A DNA stretch of 64,000 bases from Georgenia subflava (GTDB lineage: Bacteria > Actinomycetota > Actinomycetes > Actinomycetales > Actinomycetaceae), in contig NZ_VUKD01000004.1 in NCBI RefSeq assembly GCF_009193155.1, positions 62,001-126,000 on the forward strand, read 5' to 3'. The first letter of the stretch is position 1; each line of letters opens with the position of its first letter. The translations under genes were made by a program, and so were the position numbers. Of the stretch, positions 27,129 to 36,883 are shown piece after piece. Under the pieces are notes generated by a model. The model was given only the letters and a program-made list of their open reading frames with translations. It did no database searches and was not told the origin of the DNA.

Positions 27129-30100
27129 ATGGACGACCAGAACAACGACGAGCGCACCGCCGAGCAGGAAGCGAGCGAGCCGAAGGCGGCGGCGCCGCGC
27201 CGGTCCCGCAGCAGGCGGGCGACGAGCCCGGCGAAGGCTCCCGAGGCCGCTGCCGAGGCACCGGAGCAGACCGCGGGCGGGACCGGCTCGGGCGACGACG
27301 CACCGGCGGCCGGGACGGATGCGCCTGCGGCTGAGGCCTCTGCCACCGAGGTCTCTGCCGACGCGACGGCCGAGTCTCCGCCGGAGAAGCCCAAGCGCAC
27401 CCGCAAGGCGCCGGCAAAGCGCACCACCACGAAGACGACGGCGGACGCGACAGCCGCGGCGGCCAGCGGCACCGAGGCAGCGACCCAGGTCCAGGACGTC
27501 ACCGGTGAGGCCACCGAGGCCGTCGCCGAGAAGGCGGCAGAGGCGGCCGCGGAGAAGCCGAAGCGCACCCGCAAGGCACCCGCCAGGCGCACCACGAAGA
27601 AGGCGGCAGAGGCGGATCCGGCTGCCACCGCCGCCGCCACCGACAAGCCTGCAGCGGCCACCGAGGAGCCTGCCACCACCGACGAGCCCGCCGCACCCGT
27701 CGCCGAGTCGACCGCCCGGCCGAGCGACTCCGGGACCGGCAGGACTGACATCGGCCTGGCGGAGGCCGGCCCGACCGATGCCGGCACGACTGCCGCGAAC
27801 ATCACCGACGCCGGCACCGACGCAGGCGGGACCGACGGCGACGCCGAGCTTGCTGCCGCACCGGCGCGCCGCCGCAGCCGCCGCGCCTCCGCCCCGACGC
27901 GGTCGCCGGAGCAGAAGCTCGACGTCTTCGCCGAGCTCGGTGTCGCGGCCGCCGAGACCACCAGCGAGCCTGCCGAGCCGGCGGTCGCCGAGTCGGCCGA
28001 CGAGCCCGAGGAGGAGACCGCGGCCGAGGACGTGGCGACCGCCGCGAGCCCCGACACCGGCGCGGAGGAGCCCGAGGAGGGCCCGCGCCTCGCGGCCACC
28101 GCCCTGCTCTTCCAGGCGCCGGACCCGTCCAAGGCACGTCCGCGCCGCCGTCGCGCCCAGGCCCCGGCAGGAGAGCCGGTCGTCGCCGAGGAGCCCGCGA
28201 CGGACGAGAAGCCCACCCGCACGAAGCAGGCCGATCGCAAGACCGACGAGCCCGCCGAGCCGGTCGAGGAGACCGAGGAGTCCGACGACGAGCAGACCGG
28301 CGGTGAGGACGAGCGCTCGGGCGGCCGTCGTCGCCGTCGTCGTGGTGGCCGTGGCCGGCGCAACCGCGGCGGACAGACCGACGGCACCGACGACTCCGAC
28401 GACGAGGGCGAGGGCGAGGGTGAGCGGCCCACCTCGACAGCCACCGAGGACCGCACCGAGACCGACGCCGAGGCCGACGAGTCCCAGGGTGAGGACACCG
28501 AGGGCGAGGAGGGCCAGTCGAGCTCGCGTCGCCGTCGCCGTCGCCGTCGCAGCGGCAGCGGTGGGGGACGCGGCGAGGCCGAGTCGGCGGGGCGCAGCGC
28601 CCGCGACGAGGTCACCGCGCTGAAGGGCTCGACGCGCCTGGAGGCCAAGCGTCAGCGCCGCCGCGAGGGACGCGAGGCCGGTCGCCGTCGCCCGACGCTG
28701 TCCGAGTCCGAGTTCCTGGCGCGCCGCGAGGCCGTCGAGCGCAAGATGGTCGTGCGCGAGAAGGACGGGCTGAACCAGATCGCCGTCCTCGAGGACGGGA
28801 TCCTGGTCGAGCACTACGTCGCCGCGCACACGCAGACCTCGATGGTCGGCAACGTCTACCTCGGCCGCGTGCAGAACGTGCTGCCCTCGATGGAGGCCGC
28901 GTTCGTCGACCTCGGCAAGGGCCGCAACGCCGTCCTGTACGCCGGCGAGGTCAACTGGGACGCCGCCGGGATGGAGGGCCAGCCGCGCCGCATCGAGCAG
29001 GCGCTGAAGTCCGGCGACTCCGTGCTCGTGCAGGTCACGAAGGACCCGATCGGCCACAAGGGTGCGCGACTGACATCGCAGATCACGCTCGCCGGCAGGC
29101 ACCTCGTGCTGGTGCCCTCGGGCGCCATGACCGGCATCTCCCGCAAGCTGCCGGACAACGAGCGCGCCCGGCTGAAGAAGCTCCTCAAGGAGATCGTCCC
29201 CGAGGGCTCCGGTGTCATCGTGCGCACGGCCGCCGAGGGCGCGAGCGAGGAGCAGCTGCGCGCCGACGTCGAGCGCCTGACGAAGCAGTGGGCGGACATC
29301 GAGGCCAAGGCGAAGGGCGCCAAGTCGGCCCCGCTGCTCCTCAAGGGCGAGCCGGAGCTGGCCGTCCGGGTGGTCCGAGACGTGTTCAACGAGGACTTCG
29401 AGTCGCTCGTCGTCTCGGGTTCGACCGCGTGGCAGACGATCTCGACGTACGTGAAGGACCTGTCCCCGGACCTCGCGGACCGGATGCACCACTGGACCTC
29501 GGAGAACGACGTGTTCGCCGAGTACCGCGTCGACGAGCAGCTCGCCAAGGGCATGGACCGCAAGGTCTGGCTGCCCTCGGGCGGATCGCTGGTGATCGAC
29601 CGCACCGAGGCGATGACCGTCGTCGACGTCAACACCGGCAAGTTCACCGGCTCGGGCGGGACGCTCGAGGAGACGGTCACCCGCAACAACATCGAGGCGG
29701 CCGAGGAGATCGTCCGTCAGCTCCGGCTGCGCGACATCGGCGGCATCATCGTCATCGACTTCATCGACATGGTGCTCGAGTCCAACCGTGACCTGGTCAT
29801 GCGCCGGCTGCTCGAGTGCCTGGGCCGGGACCGTACCCGGCACCAGGTCGCCGAGGTGACGTCGCTGGGGCTCGTGCAGATGACCCGCAAGCGGGTGGGC
29901 CAGGGGCTGGTCGAGGCCTTCTCCACCCCGTGCGAGCACTGCAACGGGCGCGGGTTCATCGTGCACAACGAGCCGGTCGAGAAGTCGGGCAGCGGCGAGT
30001 CGCACCAGCACGACGACGGCGGATCGTCGGGCCGTCGGCGCGGGCGCCGTGGTGGTTCCAACGCGCCGGCCGAGCCGTCGTCGCCGGACGAGGCACCGGC

Positions 30101-30674
30101 CGCCGAGGATCCCGCTGCGGTGGCGGCCCGCGAGGCGGTCAAGGCCACGCTCGCCACGATCGCGGCCGCGGCCGCCAGCGCCCACGAGGAGGGCGGGCAC
30201 AAGGACGAGGTCAGGGCGGAGACCGCTGCGGCCGAGCAGCCGTCCGCCGGAGAGCCCTCGGAGAAGCCGGCGGCGAGCGGGGAGGCTCCGCAGAAGCCGG
30301 CGGCGAGGTCCCGCCGGCGCAAGGCCGAGGCTCCTGCCGGACCGGTCGCGCCGGTGCAGAGCGGAGCAGACGAGACTGGCGCCGCAGGCTCTGAGCCCGG
30401 GGTCGCCGCTCCGGCGCCCGAGCTGATCAAGGAGGCCGCACCGGTCCGTGCCACGGGTGTGATCGGTGGCGCGAGCGTCTCGGCTGAGGCCGGTGACGGT
30501 GCGACCGGCACCGAGAAGGCCGCTTCGGCAGCAACTGACGAGTCGGCGGCTGCTGCGCCCGCGCGTCGGCCGCGCCGCAGCCGGCGGGCGGTCTCGAGCG
30601 GCGTGGTGACGCCCGGCGAGACCAAGATCGTCACGATCGAGCCCGGCGCCGACCAGGGTGACGACAAGCGGTAG
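27129..30674 (+). CDS. rne: Ribonuclease E/G
   Basis: This 1181-residue endoribonuclease processes rRNA and initiates mRNA decay. Residues 1-510 are a long disordered Ala/Glu/Pro/Thr-rich extension with repeated KPKRTRKAPA(K/R)RTT blocks and Arg-rich RRRRRRGGRGRR clusters, typical of actinobacterial enzymes. An S1 domain follows near residue 570 (MVGNVYLGRVQNVLPSMEAAFVDLG), the DNase-I-like catalytic centre near 830-880 (VVDVNTGKFTG ... GGIIVIDFIDM), and the zinc-link CEHCNGRG near 935. The C-terminus is again disordered and ends in basic/Ala-rich sequence. A strong hairpin follows, so rne is not cotranscribed with rplU, which lies 12.6 kb away. Confidence 0.95.
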   Translation: MDDQNNDERTAEQEASEPKAAAPRRSRSRRATSPAKAPEAAAEAPEQTAGGTGSGDDAPAAGTDAPAAEASATEVSADATAESPPEKPKRTRKAPAKRTTTKTTADATAAAASGTEAATQVQDVTGEATEAVAEKAAEAAAEKPKRTRKAPARRTTKKAAEADPAATAAATDKPAAATEEPATTDEPAAPVAESTARPSDSGTGRTDIGLAEAGPTDAGTTAANITDAGTDAGGTDGDAELAAAPARRRSRRASAPTRSPEQKLDVFAELGVAAAETTSEPAEPAVAESADEPEEETAAEDVATAASPDTGAEEPEEGPRLAATALLFQAPDPSKARPRRRRAQAPAGEPVVAEEPATDEKPTRTKQADRKTDEPAEPVEETEESDDEQTGGEDERSGGRRRRRRGGRGRRNRGGQTDGTDDSDDEGEGEGERPTSTATEDRTETDAEADESQGEDTEGEEGQSSSRRRRRRRRSGSGGGRGEAESAGRSARDEVTALKGSTRLEAKRQRRREGREAGRRRPTLSESEFLARREAVERKMVVREKDGLNQIAVLEDGILVEHYVAAHTQTSMVGNVYLGRVQNVLPSMEAAFVDLGKGRNAVLYAGEVNWDAAGMEGQPRRIEQALKSGDSVLVQVTKDPIGHKGARLTSQITLAGRHLVLVPSGAMTGISRKLPDNERARLKKLLKEIVPEGSGVIVRTAAEGASEEQLRADVERLTKQWADIEAKAKGAKSAPLLLKGEPELAVRVVRDVFNEDFESLVVSGSTAWQTISTYVKDLSPDLADRMHHWTSENDVFAEYRVDEQLAKGMDRKVWLPSGGSLVIDRTEAMTVVDVNTGKFTGSGGTLEETVTRNNIEAAEEIVRQLRLRDIGGIIVIDFIDMVLESNRDLVMRRLLECLGRDRTRHQVAEVTSLGLVQMTRKRVGQGLVEAFSTPCEHCNGRGFIVHNEPVEKSGSGESHQHDDGGSSGRRRGRRGGSNAPAEPSSPDEAPAAEDPAAVAAREAVKATLATIAAAAASAHEEGGHKDEVRAETAAAEQPSAGEPSEKPAASGEAPQKPAARSRRRKAEAPAGPVAPVQSGADETGAAGSEPGVAAPAPELIKEAAPVRATGVIGGASVSAEAGDGATGTEKAASAATDESAAAAPARRPRRSRRAVSSGVVTPGETKIVTIEPGADQGDDKR

Positions 30675-30695
30675 ATCCACATCGCGAGGCGATGA

Positions 30696-30744
30696 ACGAC
30701 GGCGGAGGGCCGGATTCCGGGCGGGTCCGGCCCTTCGCCGTCGT
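30696..30744 (+). terminator. Strong hairpin terminator after rne
   Basis: Complementary 19-base arms (acgacggcggagggccgga and tccggcccttcgccgtcgt, one G-U pair) flank an 11-base loop, starting 21 bases after the rne stop. Confidence 0.88.
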
Positions 30745-30801
30745 CCACAGATTCCGGGGATGCGGTGGCCGTAGGTAGTGATTCACCACTACGTTCGGCG
30801 A

Positions 30802-31422
30802 ATGGCGCTGCGGGAGAGATCTGGCCGACGTCGCATCGGCGCGGGATCGGCCGGGGTGCTGCTAGCACTTGGTCTGACGTCGTGCGCGGGCGACGACGAG
30901 CCCGATCCGACGACGGCGCCACCGGCGACCGAGAGCACATCGCCGTCCGAGCCGGAGGCGACCGGTACTGAACGGCCCGAGGTCGAGAAGCCGACGCCGC
31001 CGGACGCGATGAGTCGCGACGACGTGGCCGGTGCCGAGGCCGCCGCGCAGTATTTCTTGGCGCTGCACCAGTACGTCTACGCGTCCGGGGATTTGGTCGA
31101 GTGGAAGGAGTTGTCGGCGGACGACTGTCAATTCTGCGCGAACGTGGCAGAAGAGGTCGAGAACTTGCACGCCACGGGCGGGTATGCCGAAGGCGGAGAA
31201 GTCACTATCGATGAAGTAGAAGGCTCGCCTCCAGTTGAAGGAAACGACTTCTTTCGGGTCGATGTGGTGGCGTCGGAAGGTCCGTCCACTCGCGTGCATG
31301 GCACAGGTGATCCGACAGAAATGTCAGGTGGAACCAACCTGTTGATCTTCGCAACCCGGTGGGTCGACGGAGGGTGGCAGATCCGTGAAGTCCAGGTCGA
31401 GGAGCCGAGCTTCGATGGCTAG
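30802..31422 (+). CDS. DUF6318 family lipoprotein
   Basis: This lipoprotein of about 206 residues has a basic N-terminus, a hydrophobic stretch and a lipobox LTSC near residue 28, then a Thr/Pro/Ser/Glu-rich spacer (about 50 residues) and a folded domain with AAAQYFLALHQYVYASGDLVEWKELSADDCQFC and a C-terminal TRWVDGGWQIREVQ strand, which fits actinobacterial DUF6318 (an NTF2-like fold is suggested by this layout). A GTG eight codons upstream is an alternative start. The second half is noticeably less GC-rich than the flanking genes. Its stop overlaps the start of the next gene, so the two form an operon. Confidence 0.75.
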   Translation: MALRERSGRRRIGAGSAGVLLALGLTSCAGDDEPDPTTAPPATESTSPSEPEATGTERPEVEKPTPPDAMSRDDVAGAEAAAQYFLALHQYVYASGDLVEWKELSADDCQFCANVAEEVENLHATGGYAEGGEVTIDEVEGSPPVEGNDFFRVDVVASEGPSTRVHGTGDPTEMSGGTNLLIFATRWVDGGWQIREVQVEEPSFDG

Positions 31423-32254
31423 ACGCTTCCGTTCGGTCATTTCGTGTGTCGTGCTCATGGGAATTCTGACGGTCGGTGGGGCAACGGCCGTTTGGGCGGA
31501 GGCGAGCTGGGAGGGCACGGCTGGTAGCGATGCAGTGGAGATCACGGGATCTTCGCGTGAAGATGCGAGTGCAGCCTTCGAAGATGTGGCGGGTCATCCC
31601 GGCGCACCAGCTGCCCATCGCCAGAATGCCCCGCCGCCACCGCCAACGTGCGATGCCGTCGACATGTCGCAGGTGGGCGAGAACTCGTACTACGTCGATT
31701 TCAACGGCTGCTTCCACGTCGGAGCCCCGCCGATCGGCGGCGAGTTCCTCGAGACCACGCCGGCGGATCCGGCCGACCCTGCCGCCGAAGAACCTGCACC
31801 GCCGCCCATCGTCGTCACCGCAGACGACCTGCAGCGGCTGCCGATCTCGCCAGGCGGCCTCGTCGTCCAGCCGGACCGCGGCTGGGTGCTGGTCAACCTC
31901 GACACGATCGTGTGGACCGACGCTGCAGACCAGACGTTCGACGCCGTCGTTCTCGGGACCCCGGTCCGGGTCCGCGTGACGCCGATCGACTTCGCGTGGG
32001 ACTTCGGCGACGGAGCGGCCCCGCTCGTGACTGCTGATCCCGGTGCACCTTTTCCCGACCACACCGTCAGCCACATCTACACGGCCGCCGCGGACGTTCG
32101 CCAAGTCAGGCTGACCACGCGCTGGTCCGGCGAGTTCGAGGTCAACGGCTCCGGTATTTGGCAACCGGTGGTCGGCGTCGCGACGACGACTGAGGTGTCC
32201 CAGGCCTTCGAGGTCCGAACCGCGGAGACCAGCCTGACCAACGGATCAGCGTGA
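31415..32254 (+). CDS. Exported PKD-like domain protein
   Basis: This 279-residue protein has a signal peptide (MARRFRSVISCVVLMGILTVGG...AEA), a disordered Pro-rich linker (about residues 60-80), a short Cys-containing block (CDAVDMSQVGENSYYVDFNGC), another acidic Pro-rich linker and a C-terminal domain with VTPIDFAWDFGDGA and HTVSHIYTAAADVRQVRL, the PKD-like WDFGDG...H-Y pattern. PKD folds usually mediate extracellular contacts. It overlaps the DUF6318 stop by 8 bases. Genes of this pairing occur in surface-protein or pilus neighbourhoods in actinomycetes, but no pilus gene is present here. Confidence 0.7.
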   Translation: MARRFRSVISCVVLMGILTVGGATAVWAEASWEGTAGSDAVEITGSSREDASAAFEDVAGHPGAPAAHRQNAPPPPPTCDAVDMSQVGENSYYVDFNGCFHVGAPPIGGEFLETTPADPADPAAEEPAPPPIVVTADDLQRLPISPGGLVVQPDRGWVLVNLDTIVWTDAADQTFDAVVLGTPVRVRVTPIDFAWDFGDGAAPLVTADPGAPFPDHTVSHIYTAAADVRQVRLTTRWSGEFEVNGSGIWQPVVGVATTTEVSQAFEVRTAETSLTNGSA

Positions 32255-32267
32255 ACGTCAGCCGCCG

Positions 32268-33656
32268 TCACGGCGTCACGGTGTTGTTGCGGTGGAACAC
32301 GTTGTCTGGGTCGTACCGCCGCTTGACCTCGACCAGCCGGTCCCAGCTCTCGCCGTAGCCCTCCCGGATGCGGCGGCTACGGTCCGCACCGTCCATGGCG
32401 ACAAAGTTGAGGAAGTCGCCCTGCTTACCGAAGGGTTCGACAGCGGCGTGTAGGTCGCGCACCCACCGGATGCCGGTCTCGTCCTCCCTAGGATCGTCCC
32501 AAGCCCCGACAACGACGACCTGGTACTTGGCGTCCCGGTGCGGGAAAGCGGTCGACCCCGCCGGTTGACGATTCATCGCGCCGCCGTAGTACTCGATCGT
32601 GGCGTTGAGCCAGGGGAGCGGCGCGTTGGCGCCGAACTCTGCGACGGCCTCGAGCACCCGGTCGTCCAGCTCACGCATCAGGGCAGCCTTCCAGTAGTAC
32701 CGCCGCCCGTACGGGAAGAGGATGTCGTTCCCGCCGTTCCACGCGGCGTACGGCATGGTCTCCGCCATCGTCATCACCGGCGGACCGAACTCCAGGATCG
32801 GCCGCACGGCCGCATCGGCCTCGGCGGGGTCCCCGGACCAGCAGAACGCCAGGGCGGCCATGCGGGTGCCGTGCTCAGGCTCAGCCATCAGGCCGGCGTA
32901 CACGATGAGCTCGTCCGGCGCGTCGGCGGTCAGGGCACGGTGGAACTCCAACACCTCGCGTGCCCTGGCAGGCGGGTGCGCGACCATCCCGGCGAGCACC
33001 GTCTGCTGTGGGTGCAGGTCGAATTCGAACGACGTGGCGACGCCGAAGTTCCCGCCGCCCCCGCGCAGCGCCCAGAACAGGTCGGGATGCGAGTCGGGGC
33101 TCGCGGTCAGTTCCTGCCCGTCCGCCGTGACGAGGTCGACGGAACGCAGGTTGTCACTGGCGAGCCCGTGCTTGCCCACCAGCCAGCCGACGCCGCCGCC
33201 GAGCGTGAGCCCACCGACGCCGGTCGTCGAGACCACGCCCCCGGTGGTGGCCAGGCCGAAGGCACCGGCTGCCTGGTCGACGTCCGCCCAACGCGCACCA
33301 CCACCCACGCGGGCGAGTCGTCGGGCGGGATCGACCTGCACGCCACGCAGCCGCTCGAGATCGACCATCATGCCGCCGTCGGTCGTGGCGTAGCCCGCCA
33401 CGCTGTGCCCGCCGCCCTTGATGGATACCTCGAGGTCGTTCTCGCGGGCGATCCGGATCGCCCGCCCGACCTCTGCCGAGGTTCCTGGCTGCGCGACGAC
33501 TTTGGGCCGGTCCTTGATCATGCTGTTCCAGAGCCGGAGGGCCGCGTCGAACCCCGGCGTACCGGCTCGGAGCAGACGGCCGTCGAGGGACGGACCGGGG
33601 CCGATCTCGCCGTCGAGATCCGTTGTCGTGCTCTGCTGAGAGATACGGCTGGTCAT
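32268..33656 (-). CDS. FAD-linked oxidoreductase (BBE/berberine-bridge type) 1
   Basis: This 462-residue protein has a PCMH-type FAD-binding domain (IKGGGHSVAGYATTDGGMMVDL near residues 75-95; the His after GGG is the usual covalent FAD ligand) and the C-terminal BBE motif (RRYDPDNVFHRNNTV). The loop TTGGVVSTTGVGGLTLGGG has no Cys at the position of the second covalent attachment in bicovalent enzymes, so FAD is probably linked once. No export signal. RBS gaaagg. It is divergent from the SARP regulator over about 230 bases and may be its target. Substrates of such enzymes include sugars, alcohols and secondary metabolites. Confidence 0.9.
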   Translation of the reverse strand: MTSRISQQSTTTDLDGEIGPGPSLDGRLLRAGTPGFDAALRLWNSMIKDRPKVVAQPGTSAEVGRAIRIARENDLEVSIKGGGHSVAGYATTDGGMMVDLERLRGVQVDPARRLARVGGGARWADVDQAAGAFGLATTGGVVSTTGVGGLTLGGGVGWLVGKHGLASDNLRSVDLVTADGQELTASPDSHPDLFWALRGGGGNFGVATSFEFDLHPQQTVLAGMVAHPPARAREVLEFHRALTADAPDELIVYAGLMAEPEHGTRMAALAFCWSGDPAEADAAVRPILEFGPPVMTMAETMPYAAWNGGNDILFPYGRRYYWKAALMRELDDRVLEAVAEFGANAPLPWLNATIEYYGGAMNRQPAGSTAFPHRDAKYQVVVVGAWDDPREDETGIRWVRDLHAAVEPFGKQGDFLNFVAMDGADRSRRIREGYGESWDRLVEVKRRYDPDNVFHRNNTVTP

Positions 33657-33882
33657 GAGACCTTCCTTTCGGGCTCGGGACGGCACGAGGACCTGGTGGC
33701 CTGAGCCGTCGCGCGAACGGTCGTCCGCTTCGCCGGCCCCTTCGCCGCCCCTCGACTCCACTGTCGCGAGAACCGCTTTCACGCCGCTTCCACGGCAGTG
33801 TCGCGCCGAGCCCGCCCGGCCCGCCGGAGTCGGGTGCTGAGAAGTGCACGGACCGACGGCGGCCCCTGGTTACTCTGGACAG

Positions 33883-36843
33883 ATGGTCGCGGCCGGGCTG
33901 ACCTTCGGTGTGCTCGGACCCCTCCAGGTACACCGGGACGGTGTCGAGGTGGCGGTGCCGAGCAGGCGTCAGCGCGCCGTGCTGGCCGCGCTGCTCCTGC
34001 GCCGCGACGAGACGGTCGACGTCGATCACCTCGTCCAAGCCGCGTGGGGTGAGCGGCCGCCACGGTCGCCGAAGGCCGCCCTGCACACGGTCATGTCGAG
34101 GCTGCGCGGCACGATCGGCGCCGACGTCGTCCTGAGCGAGCCGTCCGGATACCGCCTGACGCCGACGGACGACGCGCTGGACGCCGACCGGTTCCGGGCC
34201 ATGTGCGATTCGGCCGCCCGGGAACCGCCGGCCGAGGCGCTCGACCTGACCGAGCGTGCCCTGCGGCTGTGGCGCGGCGACTTCCTGCCGGAGTTCGCCG
34301 ACAGCCCGTTCGCCGAGGTGGAGGCAGCGCGGCTGACCCAGCGGCGCCTCGCGGCGTGCGAGGAGCGTGCTTCGCTGCAGATCCAGCTGGGCGAGGTCGA
34401 AGAGGCCGCGGCGGGGATGGCCGCCCTCGTCCACGACAACCCGCTGCGCGAGCGGGCCTACGGCTTGCTGATGCGAGCGCTCTACCTGGCCGGACGGCCG
34501 AGCGAGGCGCTGGACCACTACCAGGCGCACCGACAGTTCCTCGTCGCGGAGCTCGGGCTCGAACCGTCGCCCGAGCTGCGTGACCTCCAGATGCAGATCC
34601 TCGACCACGGCATCCCGAGAGCCGACCGACCGACGCTCAGCCACCCCGTTCCGCGGTGGCTGGTGGACGGCACCACCTTCGTCGGTCGCGCGGACGCCGT
34701 CGCGGAGCTGGTGGACGCCGTCGCTTCCCACAGCCTCACGACCGTCACCGGGCCGGGCGGCGTCGGCAAGTCGCGGCTGGCCGCACAGGTCCTGGAGGGA
34801 CTGAGCCGCCGGCTCGCGATGCCGGCCGCCGTGGCGGAGCTGGACGCCGCCGGCCCGGAGGACGTGGACCTGGCCGTGGCCGCCGCCCTCGGGCTCGGTC
34901 ACGTACGGGACGCCGTCGCCGAGGCCGTCCTGGAGTATCTCGGTATCACCCCGACCCTGCTGGTGCTCGACGGGTGCGAGCACGTACGGGACGCCGTCGC
35001 CGCCTTCGCGGCTTCCGTCCTGCGGCACTGTCCGCGCACGCACCTGCTGGTGACCAGCCGTCGCCGTCTTGCCGTCCACGCGGAGCAGGTACTACCGCTG
35101 GAGCCGTTGGCTCTCCCGCCGACCACGACCGTGCCGGGCGCGCAGCCCGGCACCGCGGCGACCGAGCTGTTCGTCGACCGAGCGCGGCGGGTTCGGCCCG
35201 GCCTGGCCTTCGACCGCGACGCTCTCACGGCCGTCGCAGCGATCTGCCGGCGTCTCGACGGGCTGCCGCTCGCCATCGAGCTCGCCGCCACCCGGGCAGC
35301 CGCCCTCGGCGTCGTCGAGGTACGCGACCGGCTCGCGCGGAGCCTTGACCTCCTCGAGGAGACGGACGACGGCGGACCGTCGGTCCGCAGAACGCTGGAC
35401 TGGTCATACGGCTTGCTCAGCCCCTCGGAACAGGCGCTGCTGCGTGCGCTCGCGGTGTTCGAGGGCGGCTTCGACCTCGCGTCTGCCGAGCACGTCGCAC
35501 CGTCCCGCACGAGCGGGTCGGTGCCTGCGGACCTGGCGGGTCTGGTGGATGCCTCGCTCGTGCAGGTCCACCAGGACGGCGGCGTCCGGTACCACCTGCT
35601 CCAGCTGGTGCGGTCGTTCGCGTCGGAGCGACTGCGCCGCGCCGACGACGCGGACGAGGTCCACCTGGCGCACGCCCGGTGGGTGCGTTCCTGCGTGCGC
35701 TCGGTGGCCGAACGCTCGGTCGGCCCGGACGACGCCGCCGCCGTGGTGGGTCTCGAGACCGACATGCTCAACATCCGCGCCGCGGTCTCCTGGGCGCTGG
35801 GTGCCGGACATCCGCAGCTCGCGGGGGAGATCACCGGCACCGTGACCCTCGCCTCGACGATGTGGCCCGTGTGTGCCGATCTCAGCGAGATCGTCCGCAA
35901 GGCTGCCGACAGCCCAGACGTCCTGGCGACGTCGGCGGGCCCGTTGGCACAGGCGGCAGGTGCCTTCGTCGCGGCGACACGCGGGGAGCTGGCCACCGGT
36001 GAGCGGGAGGCGCGTGCGGCTCTGGCACGGACCGCGCCCGACGCCACCATGACCGCCGACCAGCGCACCCTCGCGCTGAGCGCCCTCGGTGTCAGCGCCC
36101 TCTACGGCGGCGACCACCCGCAGTCCCGCCGCTGCTGGTGGGAGATGCTCGAGGTCGACGGCACCTCTCTGGCCCGCCGGTCGGGGGCCTACAGCTCCCT
36201 CGCGCTGATCGCGCACTACGACGGCGACACTCCTGCCGCACGCGACCTTGCCGCGCTCGCTCTGTCGACGGCCGAGGCCGCGGGCGCCGTCGCCTACCGG
36301 GGGTTCGCCCGCTATGCGACGGCGGAGGTGGTCTCCGGAGAAGACCGCTCGGCCGCCGTCCCGCTGTTCGTCGCGGCAGCGCGGGACGCGTACCTGGTCG
36401 GGGCGCAGTACGTCGGGGGGCTGGCGAACATCGCGCTGCTCGCGGTACTGACGAGGTCGCAGCGACGTGCGGAGGCGCTCGGTGTGGTCGGGCCCCTGCT
36501 CGACCGATGGTTCCGGCTGGGTGCGTGGCCGCAGCAGTGGACGACCCTGCGGATCTTCGCCGAGCTGCTGGCCGAGGACCGGCCCGAGTCGGCGGCCCTG
36601 CTCCTCACGGCCGCGGACGCCGCGTCGTCGGCGCCGGCCGTCACCGGCGCCGACGCGCGGAGGTACGCGAAGCTGGGTGCCGACCTACGCGCGGAGCTCG
36701 GCACCAGCGTCTTCGGTCGCATCACGGAGCTGGGCTCGATCCTGCCGCGTGCCCAGGTCGTCGACCGGGCCCGGGTGACCGCCGGTGAGCTGACGAACGG
36801 CAGGCCGCAGGCACTGCAGCCGGACGAGTCCGCACGATGGTGA
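33883..36843 (+). CDS. SARP-type transcriptional regulator with NTPase domain (AfsR-like)
   Basis: This 986-residue regulator begins with an OmpR-like winged helix (residues about 1-95; LGPLQVHRDG ... RQRAVLAALLLRRDETV), then a BTAD domain (about 95-245; ERAYGLLMRALYLAGRPSEALDHYQAHRQFL). An AP-ATPase/NB-ARC domain follows with Walker A GPGGVGKSRLA near residue 290, LLVLDGCEHV and the LPLAIELAATRA block near 460. The C-terminal 450 residues are helical, TPR-like repeats. SARP-NTPase proteins activate secondary metabolite or stress genes after sensing ATP or a ligand. The best target candidate is the divergent flavin oxidase. Confidence 0.9.
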   Translation: MVAAGLTFGVLGPLQVHRDGVEVAVPSRRQRAVLAALLLRRDETVDVDHLVQAAWGERPPRSPKAALHTVMSRLRGTIGADVVLSEPSGYRLTPTDDALDADRFRAMCDSAAREPPAEALDLTERALRLWRGDFLPEFADSPFAEVEAARLTQRRLAACEERASLQIQLGEVEEAAAGMAALVHDNPLRERAYGLLMRALYLAGRPSEALDHYQAHRQFLVAELGLEPSPELRDLQMQILDHGIPRADRPTLSHPVPRWLVDGTTFVGRADAVAELVDAVASHSLTTVTGPGGVGKSRLAAQVLEGLSRRLAMPAAVAELDAAGPEDVDLAVAAALGLGHVRDAVAEAVLEYLGITPTLLVLDGCEHVRDAVAAFAASVLRHCPRTHLLVTSRRRLAVHAEQVLPLEPLALPPTTTVPGAQPGTAATELFVDRARRVRPGLAFDRDALTAVAAICRRLDGLPLAIELAATRAAALGVVEVRDRLARSLDLLEETDDGGPSVRRTLDWSYGLLSPSEQALLRALAVFEGGFDLASAEHVAPSRTSGSVPADLAGLVDASLVQVHQDGGVRYHLLQLVRSFASERLRRADDADEVHLAHARWVRSCVRSVAERSVGPDDAAAVVGLETDMLNIRAAVSWALGAGHPQLAGEITGTVTLASTMWPVCADLSEIVRKAADSPDVLATSAGPLAQAAGAFVAATRGELATGEREARAALARTAPDATMTADQRTLALSALGVSALYGGDHPQSRRCWWEMLEVDGTSLARRSGAYSSLALIAHYDGDTPAARDLAALALSTAEAAGAVAYRGFARYATAEVVSGEDRSAAVPLFVAAARDAYLVGAQYVGGLANIALLAVLTRSQRRAEALGVVGPLLDRWFRLGAWPQQWTTLRIFAELLAEDRPESAALLLTAADAASSAPAVTGADARRYAKLGADLRAELGTSVFGRITELGSILPRAQVVDRARVTAGELTNGRPQALQPDESARW

Positions 36844-36883
36844 GGCCGAGCCCACCCAACCCGCTCCGACCGCGGATCGAGGC

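Noticed and set aside
26504-28648. Long minus-strand open frames across the 5' half of rne
   Set aside because: The rne disordered region has strong codon bias that keeps antisense frames open; these have low-complexity Ser/Ala/Pro translation and no motif.
24636-30680. Single very long minus-strand frame of about 2000 codons
   Set aside because: Only its last third, the sensor kinase, is real; the rest is antisense to rne.
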